DNA of 64,000 nucleotides from NCBI GenBank assembly GCA_947359465.1, contig OX375876.1, forward strand, positions 68,268,998 through 68,332,997, in the 5' to 3' direction. The notes beneath the pieces were generated by a model. The model did not search any database. It had not been told where the DNA came from and saw only the letters and a program-made list of their open reading frames with translations. Of the stretch, positions 55,140-64,000 are shown piece by piece (the first letter of the stretch is position 1; every line of letters begins with the position of its first letter). Source of the stretch: Metellina segmentata (taxonomy: Eukaryota; Arthropoda; Arachnida; Araneae; Tetragnathidae). A program made the position numbers and the translations under genes.

Positions 55140-56460
55140 TTAATGATGTCTAGGGTTGATCATAATGAGTTTTATGTGGTTTTCAAGTAATAGGCACGCA
55201 CGGATCTTTTCTTTGAACGCATTCGACGTACCTGTCAAAAACCTCACTCTTATTTCTACCCAGAGAACAATTTTCCCACAATGCTCGCTCGCTCGCTCAT
55301 CGGACTTGTAGAGCACGCCGAGTTGTCGCGTCGTGTGAATTGAGCTTTCTCCCCCCGACACCAAGTAAAAAGTGGGGGAACGATAAAATCATTAAGGCGT
55401 AAAACAACTCTGCTCGTTATTCTTCAGCTTGAGGATTCTGCGTATTGCGTCAATTGCTGCGTGCTTTATTCTTTTAAAATTGCACTAAAACCGTCGCCAG
55501 CACACCCAGAGCGTAAAACGAAGCAAAATAACATTCTAATGCAAGAACTCATCCGTTGCGTTTTCGCTCGCAAATAAGCGGCTCTGTTTTTATTACGTTT
55601 GTTTCGGCGTTCCCCTTCCCCTGTGGGAAAGAGGGAAAAAGACACACTGAACAAAAAAAACTCCAAGGGGCGTATAAGAAATTTTAAAAGATGAAAAAAT
55701 GCGTCAATATTTCCTCGCATTTCGGAGGGCGTAAAAACGAAACGAGTCTTTACATTGTTAAAAGTGGAAGAAACTCGGTCCGTTTTTTATTGTTGCTGCC
55801 ATCCGTTGCTGTTATTAGTGTTGTTATTTCCCCACCCCTACAAGCGCATTTTTGAAAAATTGCCAGTAAACTATTTAAAGTAGCCTCGTAGAAAACATTC
55901 TAACAAGACGACGTGCATTCCTTTGTGTGGACCGCGACAGAAGGAATTCTTGAATTACCAATAAAACTTTATGAAGAATTGGGAAAGGGAAAACGCCATG
56001 CTTTGCATCGGGACTGAAATTCCAGTCCGCTTTAATTACCCGGACTTCGAAAAAAACTGGAAAGAACTCTCAGGAGGAGATAGGGCTTTTCCCCCGTATC
56101 TCCTGTTTGCTGAACTCATCTTGTTGAAAAGTAATCAATTCAACATTTAATGTTTTTCGTGGCAAATTCTTTCCTTATTAATCATTTCACGGAGTAATTG
56201 AAACGCAGTAAAAACGGAATATTATTTTTGGCTTTCGTAATGAATGGGTGAGCAAACGGTGTGAATACAATTTCAATGTTGTGAAAGAAAGAAAAGCTGG
56301 ATCGATTGCTTGTAACAAGAACACAGATAAATTTTCCGAGAAAGGTTCATTCTGTAAAACGAGAGAGACAAATGAAAAATCTTCAATTTTCGAATTAATT
56401 TCACGAGAGGAATGTATGTTTCCTAGGGAATAATAATTAGCTTCTTTATTGAAAAGAACT
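55140..56460. other. Non-repetitive, GC-richer island
   Basis: Composition changes clearly from the AT-rich flanks and no repeat of the window occurs here. GCGTAAAA recurs near 55397, 55512 and 55731, plus GCGTATAAG near 55671. TAATTA, TTAATCATTT and AATAAAAC motifs that homeodomain proteins can bind are frequent between 55940 and 56400. Frames of up to 84 codons match nothing known. A conserved regulatory element is possible; an unrecognised exon is not excluded. Confidence 0.35.
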
Positions 56461-57046
56461 AATTTTATCCCTCAAAGGAATTTTGTATTGTTTATTATTA
56501 CGTCTTTCGTTACTCAATACCTGACAATTACTAAGTGTTTTTTAGAAACAAGCACATGAAGAAATCAACACATAATGGTAATAGTAGTGGATTTTAATAA
56601 GTAATTCTCGGATCACTTAGTTACGGCGATGTGTATATGTTTCTTATCCCACGTGATCTAGAATAGCCAGTTTATCGCGCTGACCATGTTTGATCCACAC
56701 ACACTTACAACAGTTATTTTACAAAAAAAAAGTCATGTCCAGATCAATCCATTTTGTCCAAAACTGTTCACTTTAATCTCTCTTAAACTATAAATACTTA
56801 CAGACTTTTTGAACAAAAAATAGTATATTCTCATTTGTAACGGAACTGTAGCACGATCTTATTCTAAACGGAATTGGAGCACGAACGTCTTGTTTGTACA
56901 CGTGAGGTTGTGAGTGTTGTGTTGCTCTAGTATGACGTTAACTAAAATTACCATTACCATTTACCATTCGCACATATGAGAACAAAAATGAAATGTAAAA
57001 ACTGTGAGGCTCGTAACATAGCGTGCAGATCGTACTAGTGATATAG
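56461..57046. other. AT-rich stretch with a SINE-1 3' stub
   Basis: At 56921-56960 GTTGTGTTGCTCTAGTATGA, CGTTAACTAAAATTACCATT is the last 45 bases of SINE-1 on the plus strand, an extreme 5' truncation. Otherwise nothing. Confidence 0.5.
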
Positions 57047-57366
57047 TAACTTTAATTAACGTCGTACTAGAGCAACACAATGGACTATTGACAACGGTCC
57101 GGTTTCAATCCCTTGATAGGAAGATTCGAGCACAACACCTCGCAATTTTGAACCACGTTCAGATGACGAGTCAACACCTGAACTGGTACCCACTCTCCAA
57201 ACTTCCACACAAACCCAACGTGAGGACTTTCGGCCATTACAGATTTAAGGTGCACCATCCGCCTTTACACCATACGCTTACAAACATCCATGCCCGGACC
57301 CGGATTCGAACCAGGAACCTTCCGGTCTAGAGGTTAACACCTTAACCACTATACCGGTTGGTCGGC
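57047..57366 (-). repeat. SINE-1 copy, full length
   Basis: Minus strand: complete head (GCCGACCAACCGGTATAGTG, GGTTAAGGTG, GGTTCGAATCC), core with GGTGCACCTTAAATCTGT read on the minus strand, whole body, and the ACGTTAATTAAAG end. Confidence 0.85.
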
Positions 57367-57375
57367 TTAAAATTA

Positions 57376-57901
57376 CTGGTAATGGTAATTTTAGTTAACG
57401 TCGTACTAGAACAACACAACGATCTATTGACGACGGTCCGGGATCAATCCCTTAAGGGAAAGATACGAGGACAACACCTCGTAATTTTGAACCACGGTCA
57501 GATGACGAAGCATAACCTGAGCTGGCACCCCATTCTCCAAACTTCCACACCAACCCAACTTTTTCGACTTTCGGCCACGACAGATTTAAGGTGCACTATC
57601 CGCCTCTACACCGTTGGGTTGGCGTGGAAGTTTGGAGAGTGAGGTGCCAGCTCAGGTGTTGCTTCGTCATCTGACCGTGGTTCAAAATTACGAGGCGTCG
57701 TCCTCGGATCTTTCCCTTAAGGGACTGATCCCGGACCGTCGTCAATAGCCCGTTGTGTTGCTCTAGTACGACGTTAACTAAAATTACCAATTACCGCCTC
57801 TACACCAAACGCTTACAAAAATCCATGCACTGACCCGGATTCCAACCAGAAACCTTCTGATCTAGAGGCTAATACCTTAACCACCAGACAGGTTGGTCGG
57901 C
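57376..57901 (-). repeat. SINE-1 copy split by another SINE-1
   Basis: 57376-57612 is the 3' body on the minus strand and 57794-57901 the head, with a plus-strand SINE-1 between. The host copy is otherwise full length. Its B box GGTTGGAATCC has one substitution. Confidence 0.85.
57613..57793 (+). repeat. SINE-1, 5'-truncated, nested insertion with 13-bp duplication
   Basis: Starts in mid-body at GTTGGGTTGGCGTGG and runs to the ATTACCAATTACC tail. CCGCCTCTACACC is duplicated at 57600-57612 and 57794-57806. The body is nearly the same as 58614-58949. Confidence 0.9.
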
Positions 57902-58177
57902 ACTGGTAATATAAAAAGTGGAATATCAACATAGCCATCAACGCCACGAGAGTTCGGTAGAGACTAATAGAAGGTACTATAAAATCCGCCACCCTAAGTT
58001 CTGCTCTAATGACACGTTAATATAACGATCTACCAGCTTATCCACATGATTGCATATAATTACAGTACAAATACTGCATGGACAGCCCCAGACGAGGCCA
58101 TTACGATAGATCTTATCGTAAAACGCATTAACTCACCTGAAGGTTGTCTCGACGAGGTATCTCCCAAAACAAAGACG

Positions 58178-58384
58178 TCGTGGCTCAGTAGTTATGCCTA
58201 CTGGCTAGCAACATTCAAGTTGCCAGCGGTGCAGGTTTTATTCTTGTGAAGTGCATTGCTCTTGGGTGTATTTTTCAATTTTGTGCCAGTAAAACTTTAA
58301 TTGTGTGTATGTTTATTCCTTGATATTGTATGTCTAGCGTCTGGCGTTGTATAGCCAAATATGACCCTTGCGCCATAAAACCTC
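58178..58384 (+). repeat. SINE-4 copy
   Basis: Head with CGTGGCTCAGTAGTTATGCC and a weak B box, then TGGGTGTATTTTTCAATTTT, GCCAGTAAAACTTTAATTGT, TGTATGTCTAGCGTCTGGCG and CCCTTGCGCCATAAAACC. Confidence 0.65.
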
Positions 58385-58387
58385 AAC

Positions 58388-58556
58388 TATTATCAAAACT
58401 TACCAGATCTTGAAGGAAGGACGAATTGTCACGTCAACAGAAAAAAGCTGACCCGATCGCGATCTTGGCATCATCAGGAAACCGGCAGTATCTTTATGAC
58501 GAGATAACTCGTTATTAGCAGGTGGTTAGATCTTGATGACCGCTCGTCGTAACCAT
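58388..58556. repeat. Copy of the dispersed palindromic repeat
   Basis: Contains TTACCAGATCTTGAAGG, ATCTTTATGACGAGATAACT, CGTTATTAGCAGGTGG and TTAGATCTTGATGACC. Confidence 0.5.
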
Positions 58557-58613
58557 TTGGAACGTAAATGGTGTAAAGAATTTCTTACTTTGCATTGCTG
58601 CTCCCTTTCAGAG

Positions 58614-58949
58614 GCCGACCAACCGGTATAGTGGTTAAGGTGTTAGCCTCTAGATCGGAAGGTTCCTGGTTCGAATCCGGGTCCGGGTATGGATGTTTGT
58701 AAACGTATGGTGTAGAGGCGGCTGGTGCACCTTAAATCTGTCGTGGCCGAAAGTCCTCACGTTGGGTTGGCGTGGAAGTTTGGAGAGTGGGGTGCCAGCT
58801 CAGGTGTTGCTTCGTCATCTGACCGTGGTTCAAAATTACGAGGTGTTGTCCTCGGATCTTTCCCTTAAGGGACTGATCCCGGACCGTCGTCAATAGCCCG
58901 TTGTGTTGCTCTAGTACGACGTTAACTAAAAATTACCAATTACCAATTA
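58614..58949 (+). repeat. SINE-1, full-length reference copy with 11-bp duplication
   Basis: A 336-bp tRNA-derived SINE. A box CGGTATAGTGG at 58624-58634 and B box GGTTCGAATCC at 58668-58678 form an internal RNA polymerase III promoter. The core starts at GGCTGGTGCACCTTAAATCT and the body runs to CTCTAGTACGACGTTAACTA. The tail is AATTACC repeated three times. CCCTTTCAGAG is duplicated at 58603-58613 and 58950-58960. The head resembles the Glu/Asp/Gly tRNA group (TATAGTGGTTA) but is too diverged in the stems to be a tRNA gene. Confidence 0.92.
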
Positions 58950-58960
58950 CCCTTTCAGAG

Positions 58961-59620
58961 TTCTAACCGAATAAATTGACCAGACCGTCAGAAGAAACTG
59001 AACACGTCAGAACTCAATTAGTATAGTCACGCACCTCAAAAACTAACTTATATCATTTGCACTGTTTCTCAATTGCTTACATCCAATGACGGACATGCTC
59101 GTATGATCGGCTCAGTAAAATATCAGCATCTACCTGCCTCAGGTGGTAGAGACTTTTAAATTTTACAATAAGACGCCTTATAAATTAAGCAATGCTTTTA
59201 GAAAAGTATTTCACGGAAATAACAACCTTTCTATTTTCACCTTGTGAAAAAAGATTTTAATTTGTTTCCCTCGAGTATATGGGTTCTATATAAACAAAAG
59301 TCATTAGATACATTTATGAACTGCGGCATTATTTCTGAAAAATTGTCGTGATTTCTACTTTTAACTAAAAGAGTGTCATATCAACACTCTTTACTAATAC
59401 TAATAATATAGATTTATTATATCCTACCATATTTTTCTGGATTACGAGAGATTTCCGTAGGTGCGACTTCCGGTACACCTTAAATTTTGTGCTTCCGTAC
59501 AGGTTCTTCTATGAATCCACCTTTCTCCCCACCTCTTAGGTCTCGTGTGGGTCAATTCAAAGTGAAAGGGAAAGTCGTAAAAGATCGACCATGATCATTT
59601 TTCTGTTCTGAAGGAAGGAA
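58961..59620. other. AT-rich stretch, nothing recognised
   Basis: No frame or repeat of note. Confidence 0.4.
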
Positions 59621-59910
59621 TAAGAATTTTAATTCACATCGAACTGAAGCTACACAGGGGATTATCAGTGATGGTCCTGGATCAAAAACGAAGACAACAA
59701 TGTTGAACTATGGTTAGATGACTAGATAAACCTAATCTGGTCCCCCGCCACTATCCAAATTTCCACACAACGCCTATGTGAGGACATTTGAGACCTCGAC
59801 AGATTGAACGTGCACCAGCCCTCTTTGTTGGATTCGAATCGTATTTGATTGAATTCGATCTCGCAACCTTCTTGTTGCTAATCTGTTATTCTTCCAACCG
59901 GGCTGCCACA
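59621..59910 (-). repeat. SINE-2 copy, diverged
   Basis: Minus strand: AATTTTAATTCACATCGAAC end, GTCCTGGATCAAAAACGAAG, core with GAACGTGCACCAGCCCTC, and head with GAATTCGATCTCGCAACCTT and CTTCCAACCGGGCTGCC. The head contains a local duplication around GGATTCGAAT / TGAATTCGAT. Confidence 0.7.
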
Positions 59911-59964
59911 CCCCTTTTCAGAACTGAGGCCTCCAAACTTCTAACATTGTTGGATAACTTAAGT

Positions 59965-60326
59965 CAGTGGTTTTCAAACTTTTTACAGTCGTAGCACACT
60001 TGAAGTGCAACAACAAATAGTAGGCATACCACTCACAAAATGCTAAGAAATAAGATGAAAAAAGCAAAGAGAAAACAGGAAAATGTTGCATACCCTTATT
60101 CATCATTTAATTTCTGCTGATGAGAAACGTGCCTACGTGAGAAGAGCTTGTCGTGTCTTAGCGATTTCTTCAAGGTTGAGGAGTATGTATGAAACAAACT
60201 CTTATTTCCTCCCTTATCAATTCGTTTTTATATCGCAATACATATCTACCTGGGGTTTCACAGGACGCACATAGTCCTGTCACCGGGCAGACCAGCGTGC
60301 CCGGGCATGTCTTTTGAAAAGCACTG
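59965..60326. mobile_element. hAT-type MITE with 8-bp target duplication
   Basis: 362 bp between CAGTGGTTTTCAAACTTTTT and the inverted GAAAAGCACTG, a terminal sequence typical of hAT elements of the Charlie type. The duplication is ACTTAAGT at 59957-59964 and GCTTAAGT at 60327-60334, 7 of 8 bases equal. No coding capacity. Confidence 0.8.
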
Positions 60327-60431
60327 GCTTAAGTCAACCATGATCAATCTTGCTTTCAAGTACAACATACATTCGATAGATTGTTTTTATTGTTTATCTA
60401 TAACAGTTTACTGTCTTTCGAATTGGAAATG

Positions 60432-60740
60432 ACACGGTAGCCCAGTTAGCAGAGTAGCAGATTAGCAAACGAAAGGTTACGAGTTCAAACCACATCCAAC
60501 CGAACGGGCCAAATGGGCTGGGGCTGGCGTACGTTACGTCGTTCTAGGCTTCAAATGTCTTCCCACTGGCGTGGTGCAGAAGTTTGGAGAATCGTGTGCC
60601 GGCTCGGGTGTTGAACTCTCCATTTGACTGAGGTTGAAAAATAGTTATTATCCTCTGATCTTTCTTTTCGGGATTATTTCCTGACCTTCACCTAAACCAC
60701 ATTGTCTTGCTTTAGTGAGACCTAAATTCAGTTACCTACC
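60432..60740 (+). repeat. SINE-2 copy, full length
   Basis: Head CACGGTAGCCCAGTTAGCAG (A box) and GGTTACGAGTTCAAACC (B box), then AACGGGCCAAATGGGCTGGG, GCGTGGTGCAGAAGTTTGG, TTCGGGATTATTTCCTGACC and GTTACCTACC at the end. Confidence 0.8.
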
Positions 60741-60812
60741 AATTTAATTAAAAGACTATTTATAGATATCTGCGTATAATAAATTCTTCTTGAGAATGAC
60801 TTTTTTTAAGCT

Positions 60813-60932
60813 TTCCTCCCTAGGTGTATTTCTCTCTTCTATGTCAGTAAAACTTTCATTGTGTGTGTTTCGATTACTGGATATTGTATGTCGTGTCTGG
60901 CCCAGTGTGGTTAAATACGGCCTTGCACCTAC
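60813..60932 (+). repeat. SINE-4 fragment
   Basis: TCCCTAGGTGTATTTCTCTC, CTATGTCAGTAAAACTTTCA, TTGTGTGTGTTTCGATTACT, GGCCCAGTGTGGTTAAATAC and GGCCTTGCACC follow the SINE-4 body order. The head is missing. Confidence 0.65.
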
Positions 60933-60983
60933 GGCCTTGTCCACATTTATTTAAATTTTTAACCACGTTTTTTGTACAATCTA

Positions 60984-61221
60984 AGACCAAAAAAAAGTTG
61001 CACCTGGAAGGAGTATACCGGTATAAAGGAAAATCGAAGGAGTGGTACATCTGCGTTGGACATGCAAATGATCACAATTTCAGAAACGTTTAAGCATGCG
61101 CTACGTGCATGGCAGCTCTCAAACACGCTGCATAACGTGGCTTAAAAGGACATTTAGTAACGCAGGAAATCCATTTCGGGTCACGCTGTTGTGTTGGTTA
61201 CATCGTTTATCATTGAGTTAT
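60984..61221 (+). mobile_element. Tc1 E, solo left end
   Basis: Starts after TA at 60982-60983 and reads AGACCAAAAAAAAGTTGCAC, then CTGGAAGGAGTATACCGGTA and TTAAGCATGCGCTACGTGCA, matching 47907-48130. It stops where a SINE-2 body begins. Confidence 0.75.
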
Positions 61222-61430
61222 TACGTTGAATCTGGCATGGCCTCAAATGTCCTCACGTAAGTGTAGCGGGAAGTTTAAGAAGGGAGTTCCAGCTCAGGTA
61301 GGACCTCGTCATCTGATCTTGGTTTAAAATTAAGTGGTGTTGTCCTCGAACTTTCCCTTCAGGATTGATCCCAGTCATTAGCCAGTTGTATTGCACCAGC
61401 TTGACGCTATTTAAACATCAACCAACCATT
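61222..61430 (+). repeat. SINE-2 body, 5'-truncated
   Basis: GGCATGGCCTCAAATGTCCT, CAGCTCAGGTAGGACCTCGT, CATCTGATCTTGG and TTGCACCAGCTTGACGCTAT. It truncates the Tc1 E end. Confidence 0.65.
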
Positions 61431-62560
61431 AATGATAATGCGTTACTCACATTTTTTTATCTTATTGTAATCCATCCATAATGAATATAGCATCTAAATT
61501 CACATAAATAGATTCCATTACCTAAAAATAAAATTATCCAGAAACATATAAAAGCGTTTAATTTTCTTTTACTGGAGTTCATTCTTATTTTCCACAAAAT
61601 GAAGTGGGTGGAAAGACACCTTAGTTACGTTATCACAATAGGTTTCTGAGAGTACTTCTATTGTAGTCCATTCTCTTATTCAAAGGCAATACAGCATTTT
61701 TAACGCGAAATCTATTTTCGTTATTTTCTTTTCTGTGCTAATTTCAATCTTCTAGATTTTTCATTGTTTTCTGGAATCAGACGTCTGAAGAATTTCGAGC
61801 CTTTCAGTCTGTTTTCAGCAATATCATATAACCTTATGGCTCATATCAAGCATATTAAAATTAAGCTGCAAAATTAGTAAACGAATTATTTCATCCATGA
61901 ATCTCCGATATATTAGTATCCTCTACACAAAGAAACCATATCCGTTTTCATGTTAAAAACATGTTTCACTCTGTATTTTCCTTAACTGAGTATCACTTTC
62001 AATATAGTTTGTTATAAAAGATTTATATAGTACAACTCCTATTTTCTTTTGCTTTCTTCGTGACGTGTATTGTTTTCTAAAGTTTCCATATGAGAGATCT
62101 CAGCAACTGGATTTATGCCAGCTATGAAACAAAGAGACAGAACAAAAGATACGAATCGTTGCTTCCGGAGTAAATTCTACTGTATCGTAATCCGCGATTT
62201 GAAAACATGCCAGAGAAAAGGGCATCAAAATTATTAGATTTCGAACTCTTTCTTTTATTGTAAACATAGAGTACATCAAACACGCAAACTACATTTGAAA
62301 ATGGATCGAAATAACACAAATAAATTCTAAACGTGACGTAAAATGAATTGTGAGTGTTTCATATCCATTATAAATTCCTTACTAGTGACAGTTACATTTA
62401 GTTACCTTTGCTTTCAATGAGAATTATTTTATTTACTTTACTACGCTTTTTATGATGGTGCTCTTCACTGATGACAAAGATTTTGAGCGACAAAAAGGTG
62501 TTTAGAATAAATTAGAGCATAAGTTTACCTGATATGTTGATCTCGAGTTACCTTGACTAC
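61431..62560. other. AT-rich stretch, nothing recognised
   Basis: Frames up to 65 codons, with no resemblance and no repeats. Confidence 0.45.
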
Positions 62561-63340
62561 TTAATTATGAAGGCTTTCAACTAATCGTTAGTAAATTTCA
62601 GCTGGAATGAAACGTCATTCTTACAAAAGAGCAGTGGTCAATTCTAACACCGATGTAGGCTGGTGTGACCTGGCTCTCTGATGCCGTTCCAATTCATCCC
62701 ACATATGTTCAATAGGCTTCAGATCGGAGCTTTGTGGAGCCCAGTCCATTTCTAAAACATCTGCAAAGATCAGAAGAAAAAAAACATGTCTATACGGCAT
62801 GTGATGTGTGGACGGGAGTCCGATCATGTTGATAGAAGAATGAGAAGCTGTTGTCAATGTGGAAAGTGCTTAACCTTTCCAAAGTGGCAAGATAAGCCTA
62901 TGCCTTCAAGCGTTCCTTTACAGGAGTCAGAGTGCTCGGTGCAAACCACGAAAAACAGCCCCATATCATGCCTCCTCCACCAATCTTGACATAAGGAACA
63001 ATACATTCGTGTTTGTGACGCTGATCCAACAAGCGTTATCTACATTCAAGCCCTACCATCAGACTACCAGAGAATGTAGCGAATTCATTGCTCCAAAGAA
63101 CACGTCTCCATTGTTCAAGATTCCAGTTACGATGAGCCTTACGCCTTTCCAAGCGACGCTTGGCATGTGCTGCGGTAAAGTGCTGCTGTTTGGTCGTAAG
63201 AACCCAGTTTCCAGTTCCCGACGAATCGTCTGCTTAAAGTACATGCATAGGAGTGTTGGAATACATCGCGAATAATGTTTGCCAATTCCACACTGTTCTC
63301 TTTGACAACCAACCCTATTCAGCCCTCTACGGATTCAATC
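62561..63340 (-). pseudogene. Tc1-like transposase pseudogene (element F)
   Basis: Minus-strand frames give SRRFV or TIRRELETGFL (end of the DNA-binding region), RRLERRKAHRNWNLEQWRRV, VLWSNEFATFSGSL (the first catalytic Asp of the usual WSDES motif is Asn), HKHECIVPYVKIGGGGMIWG and CFSWFAPSTLTPVKERL. Next are FYQHD, a weakened second-Asp block, then DWAPQSSDLKPIEHMWDELE with the Glu, and PAEIY, a stop, RLVESLHN, ending at a stop near 62561. Several frameshifts and stops. The N-terminal part towards 63640 could not be followed, and no inverted ends were found. A different Tc1 lineage from A-E. Confidence 0.75.
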
Positions 63341-64000
63341 TGTGATACGACGTGGTCTACCAAACTTTTATTGGGCTCATGTAGCTCCTACATATGTACA
63401 CTCAACGATTACATCACGTGCACTGGCATTCGATACGTGTAACATGTCTGAAATATCCCAAACTGATATCCACAACGGTAACAACCAATCACTTCATCTC
63501 TTTAACCATGACCCTTGAGCCGTCAGTTGCTATGCCAATAATATCAATATCTCGAAGTCCATACCAAAGATCGTCAAGCGGTCTTTTACCAAACTGATAC
63601 CGTGCTTCGCAGTACACGAGCCACGAATTCTATTTAACCCAAGATTAAAGTGTCCATCTATGTGATGAACATTCAGTTTTAAAAGTCATGAAGTACGCCC
63701 GTTGTACTTTTTACGCTTTACAAATTATGTCTCTAATCATTCATGTCCCATTTTATATCAGTTTGCGCGTGTATTGTTACGTAAGTGGTGGAATTTGATC
63801 TTTCGCTGGGATTTCCAGATACTTTTATCATTATAGTGTAGCGACAAATGTTATGAACAATATGCTAGTAGCTTTTCCACCGACTTGAAAATAAAAATAA
63901 CACTTTGTAGTCACTAAACATGATACATTGGCATTATATGCCTATTCACGACTCTCTAGCACGATTATCCACTTAATGCGCGACGTACCTGCAGTCAACA
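63341..64000. other. No recognised gene
   Basis: The first 300 bases may still be the decayed N-terminal part of Tc1 F, but no motif is clear. The rest is unremarkable. Confidence 0.4.

Noticed and set aside
57300..57360. tRNA gene
   Set aside because: The A and B boxes are present, but this is the head of a SINE. The stems do not pair as a tRNA and the same sequence recurs with the SINE body many times.

Overview
This is a eukaryotic nuclear window that is AT-rich and dominated by repeats. I found no intact host protein-coding gene, no rRNA gene, no free-standing tRNA gene and no CRISPR array. The longest open frames not explained by transposons (124 and 114 codons) are about what chance gives in 64 kb at this base composition. 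The repeat content suggests an arthropod, most likely a spider: many decayed Tc1-like transposons, a KRBA2-like integrase transposon, I-group LINE fragments, and tRNA-derived SINEs whose reverse strand reads through the tRNA B box. That host assignment is inference from memory of such families and was not tested by any search.

Layout. 1-6112 is AT-rich with a GC-richer island at 2740-3660. 6113-8285 holds a near-complete but frameshifted Tc1 element (A) and the 3' half of another (B). 8600-17740 is a field of SINE-2 copies with a tandem pair of MITEs, a second Tc1-B fragment and the RNase H end of a LINE. 18887-19701 is a DNA transposon with long inverted ends, carrying a four-box heat-shock-element sequence. 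20570-21620 has short duplications and a CRE/CCAAT-like cluster. 22151-29140 has two SINEs with clear target-site duplications and a TA-flanked MITE in otherwise empty AT-rich DNA. 30203-33712 contains two internally deleted Tc1 elements. 34500-43010 is mostly minisatellites, local duplications and SINEs. 43609-50454 is a nested block: Tc1 with a SINE-3 inside it, a KRBA2-like transposon with a SINE-1 inside it, a Tc1 with a MITE inside it, and an abutting 0.9-kb element. 52633-53820 is a decayed LINE ORF1. 53971-54924 and 59965-60326 are non-autonomous hAT elements with 8-bp target duplications. 55140-56460 is a second GC-richer non-repetitive island. 57047-61430 is a SINE cluster that includes the best full-length SINE-1. 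62561-63340 is another Tc1 pseudogene.

How the parts relate. Three SINE types use different tRNA-like heads but share a core just after the head. SINE-1 copies end in ATTACC and their target duplications begin with CC. A composite SINE-1b ends in poly(A) and SINE-3 ends in an AAC repeat, so more than one LINE machinery probably mobilised them. Insertions inside insertions give a relative order of events. All transposase, integrase and LINE frames seen here are broken, so nothing in the window looks autonomous.
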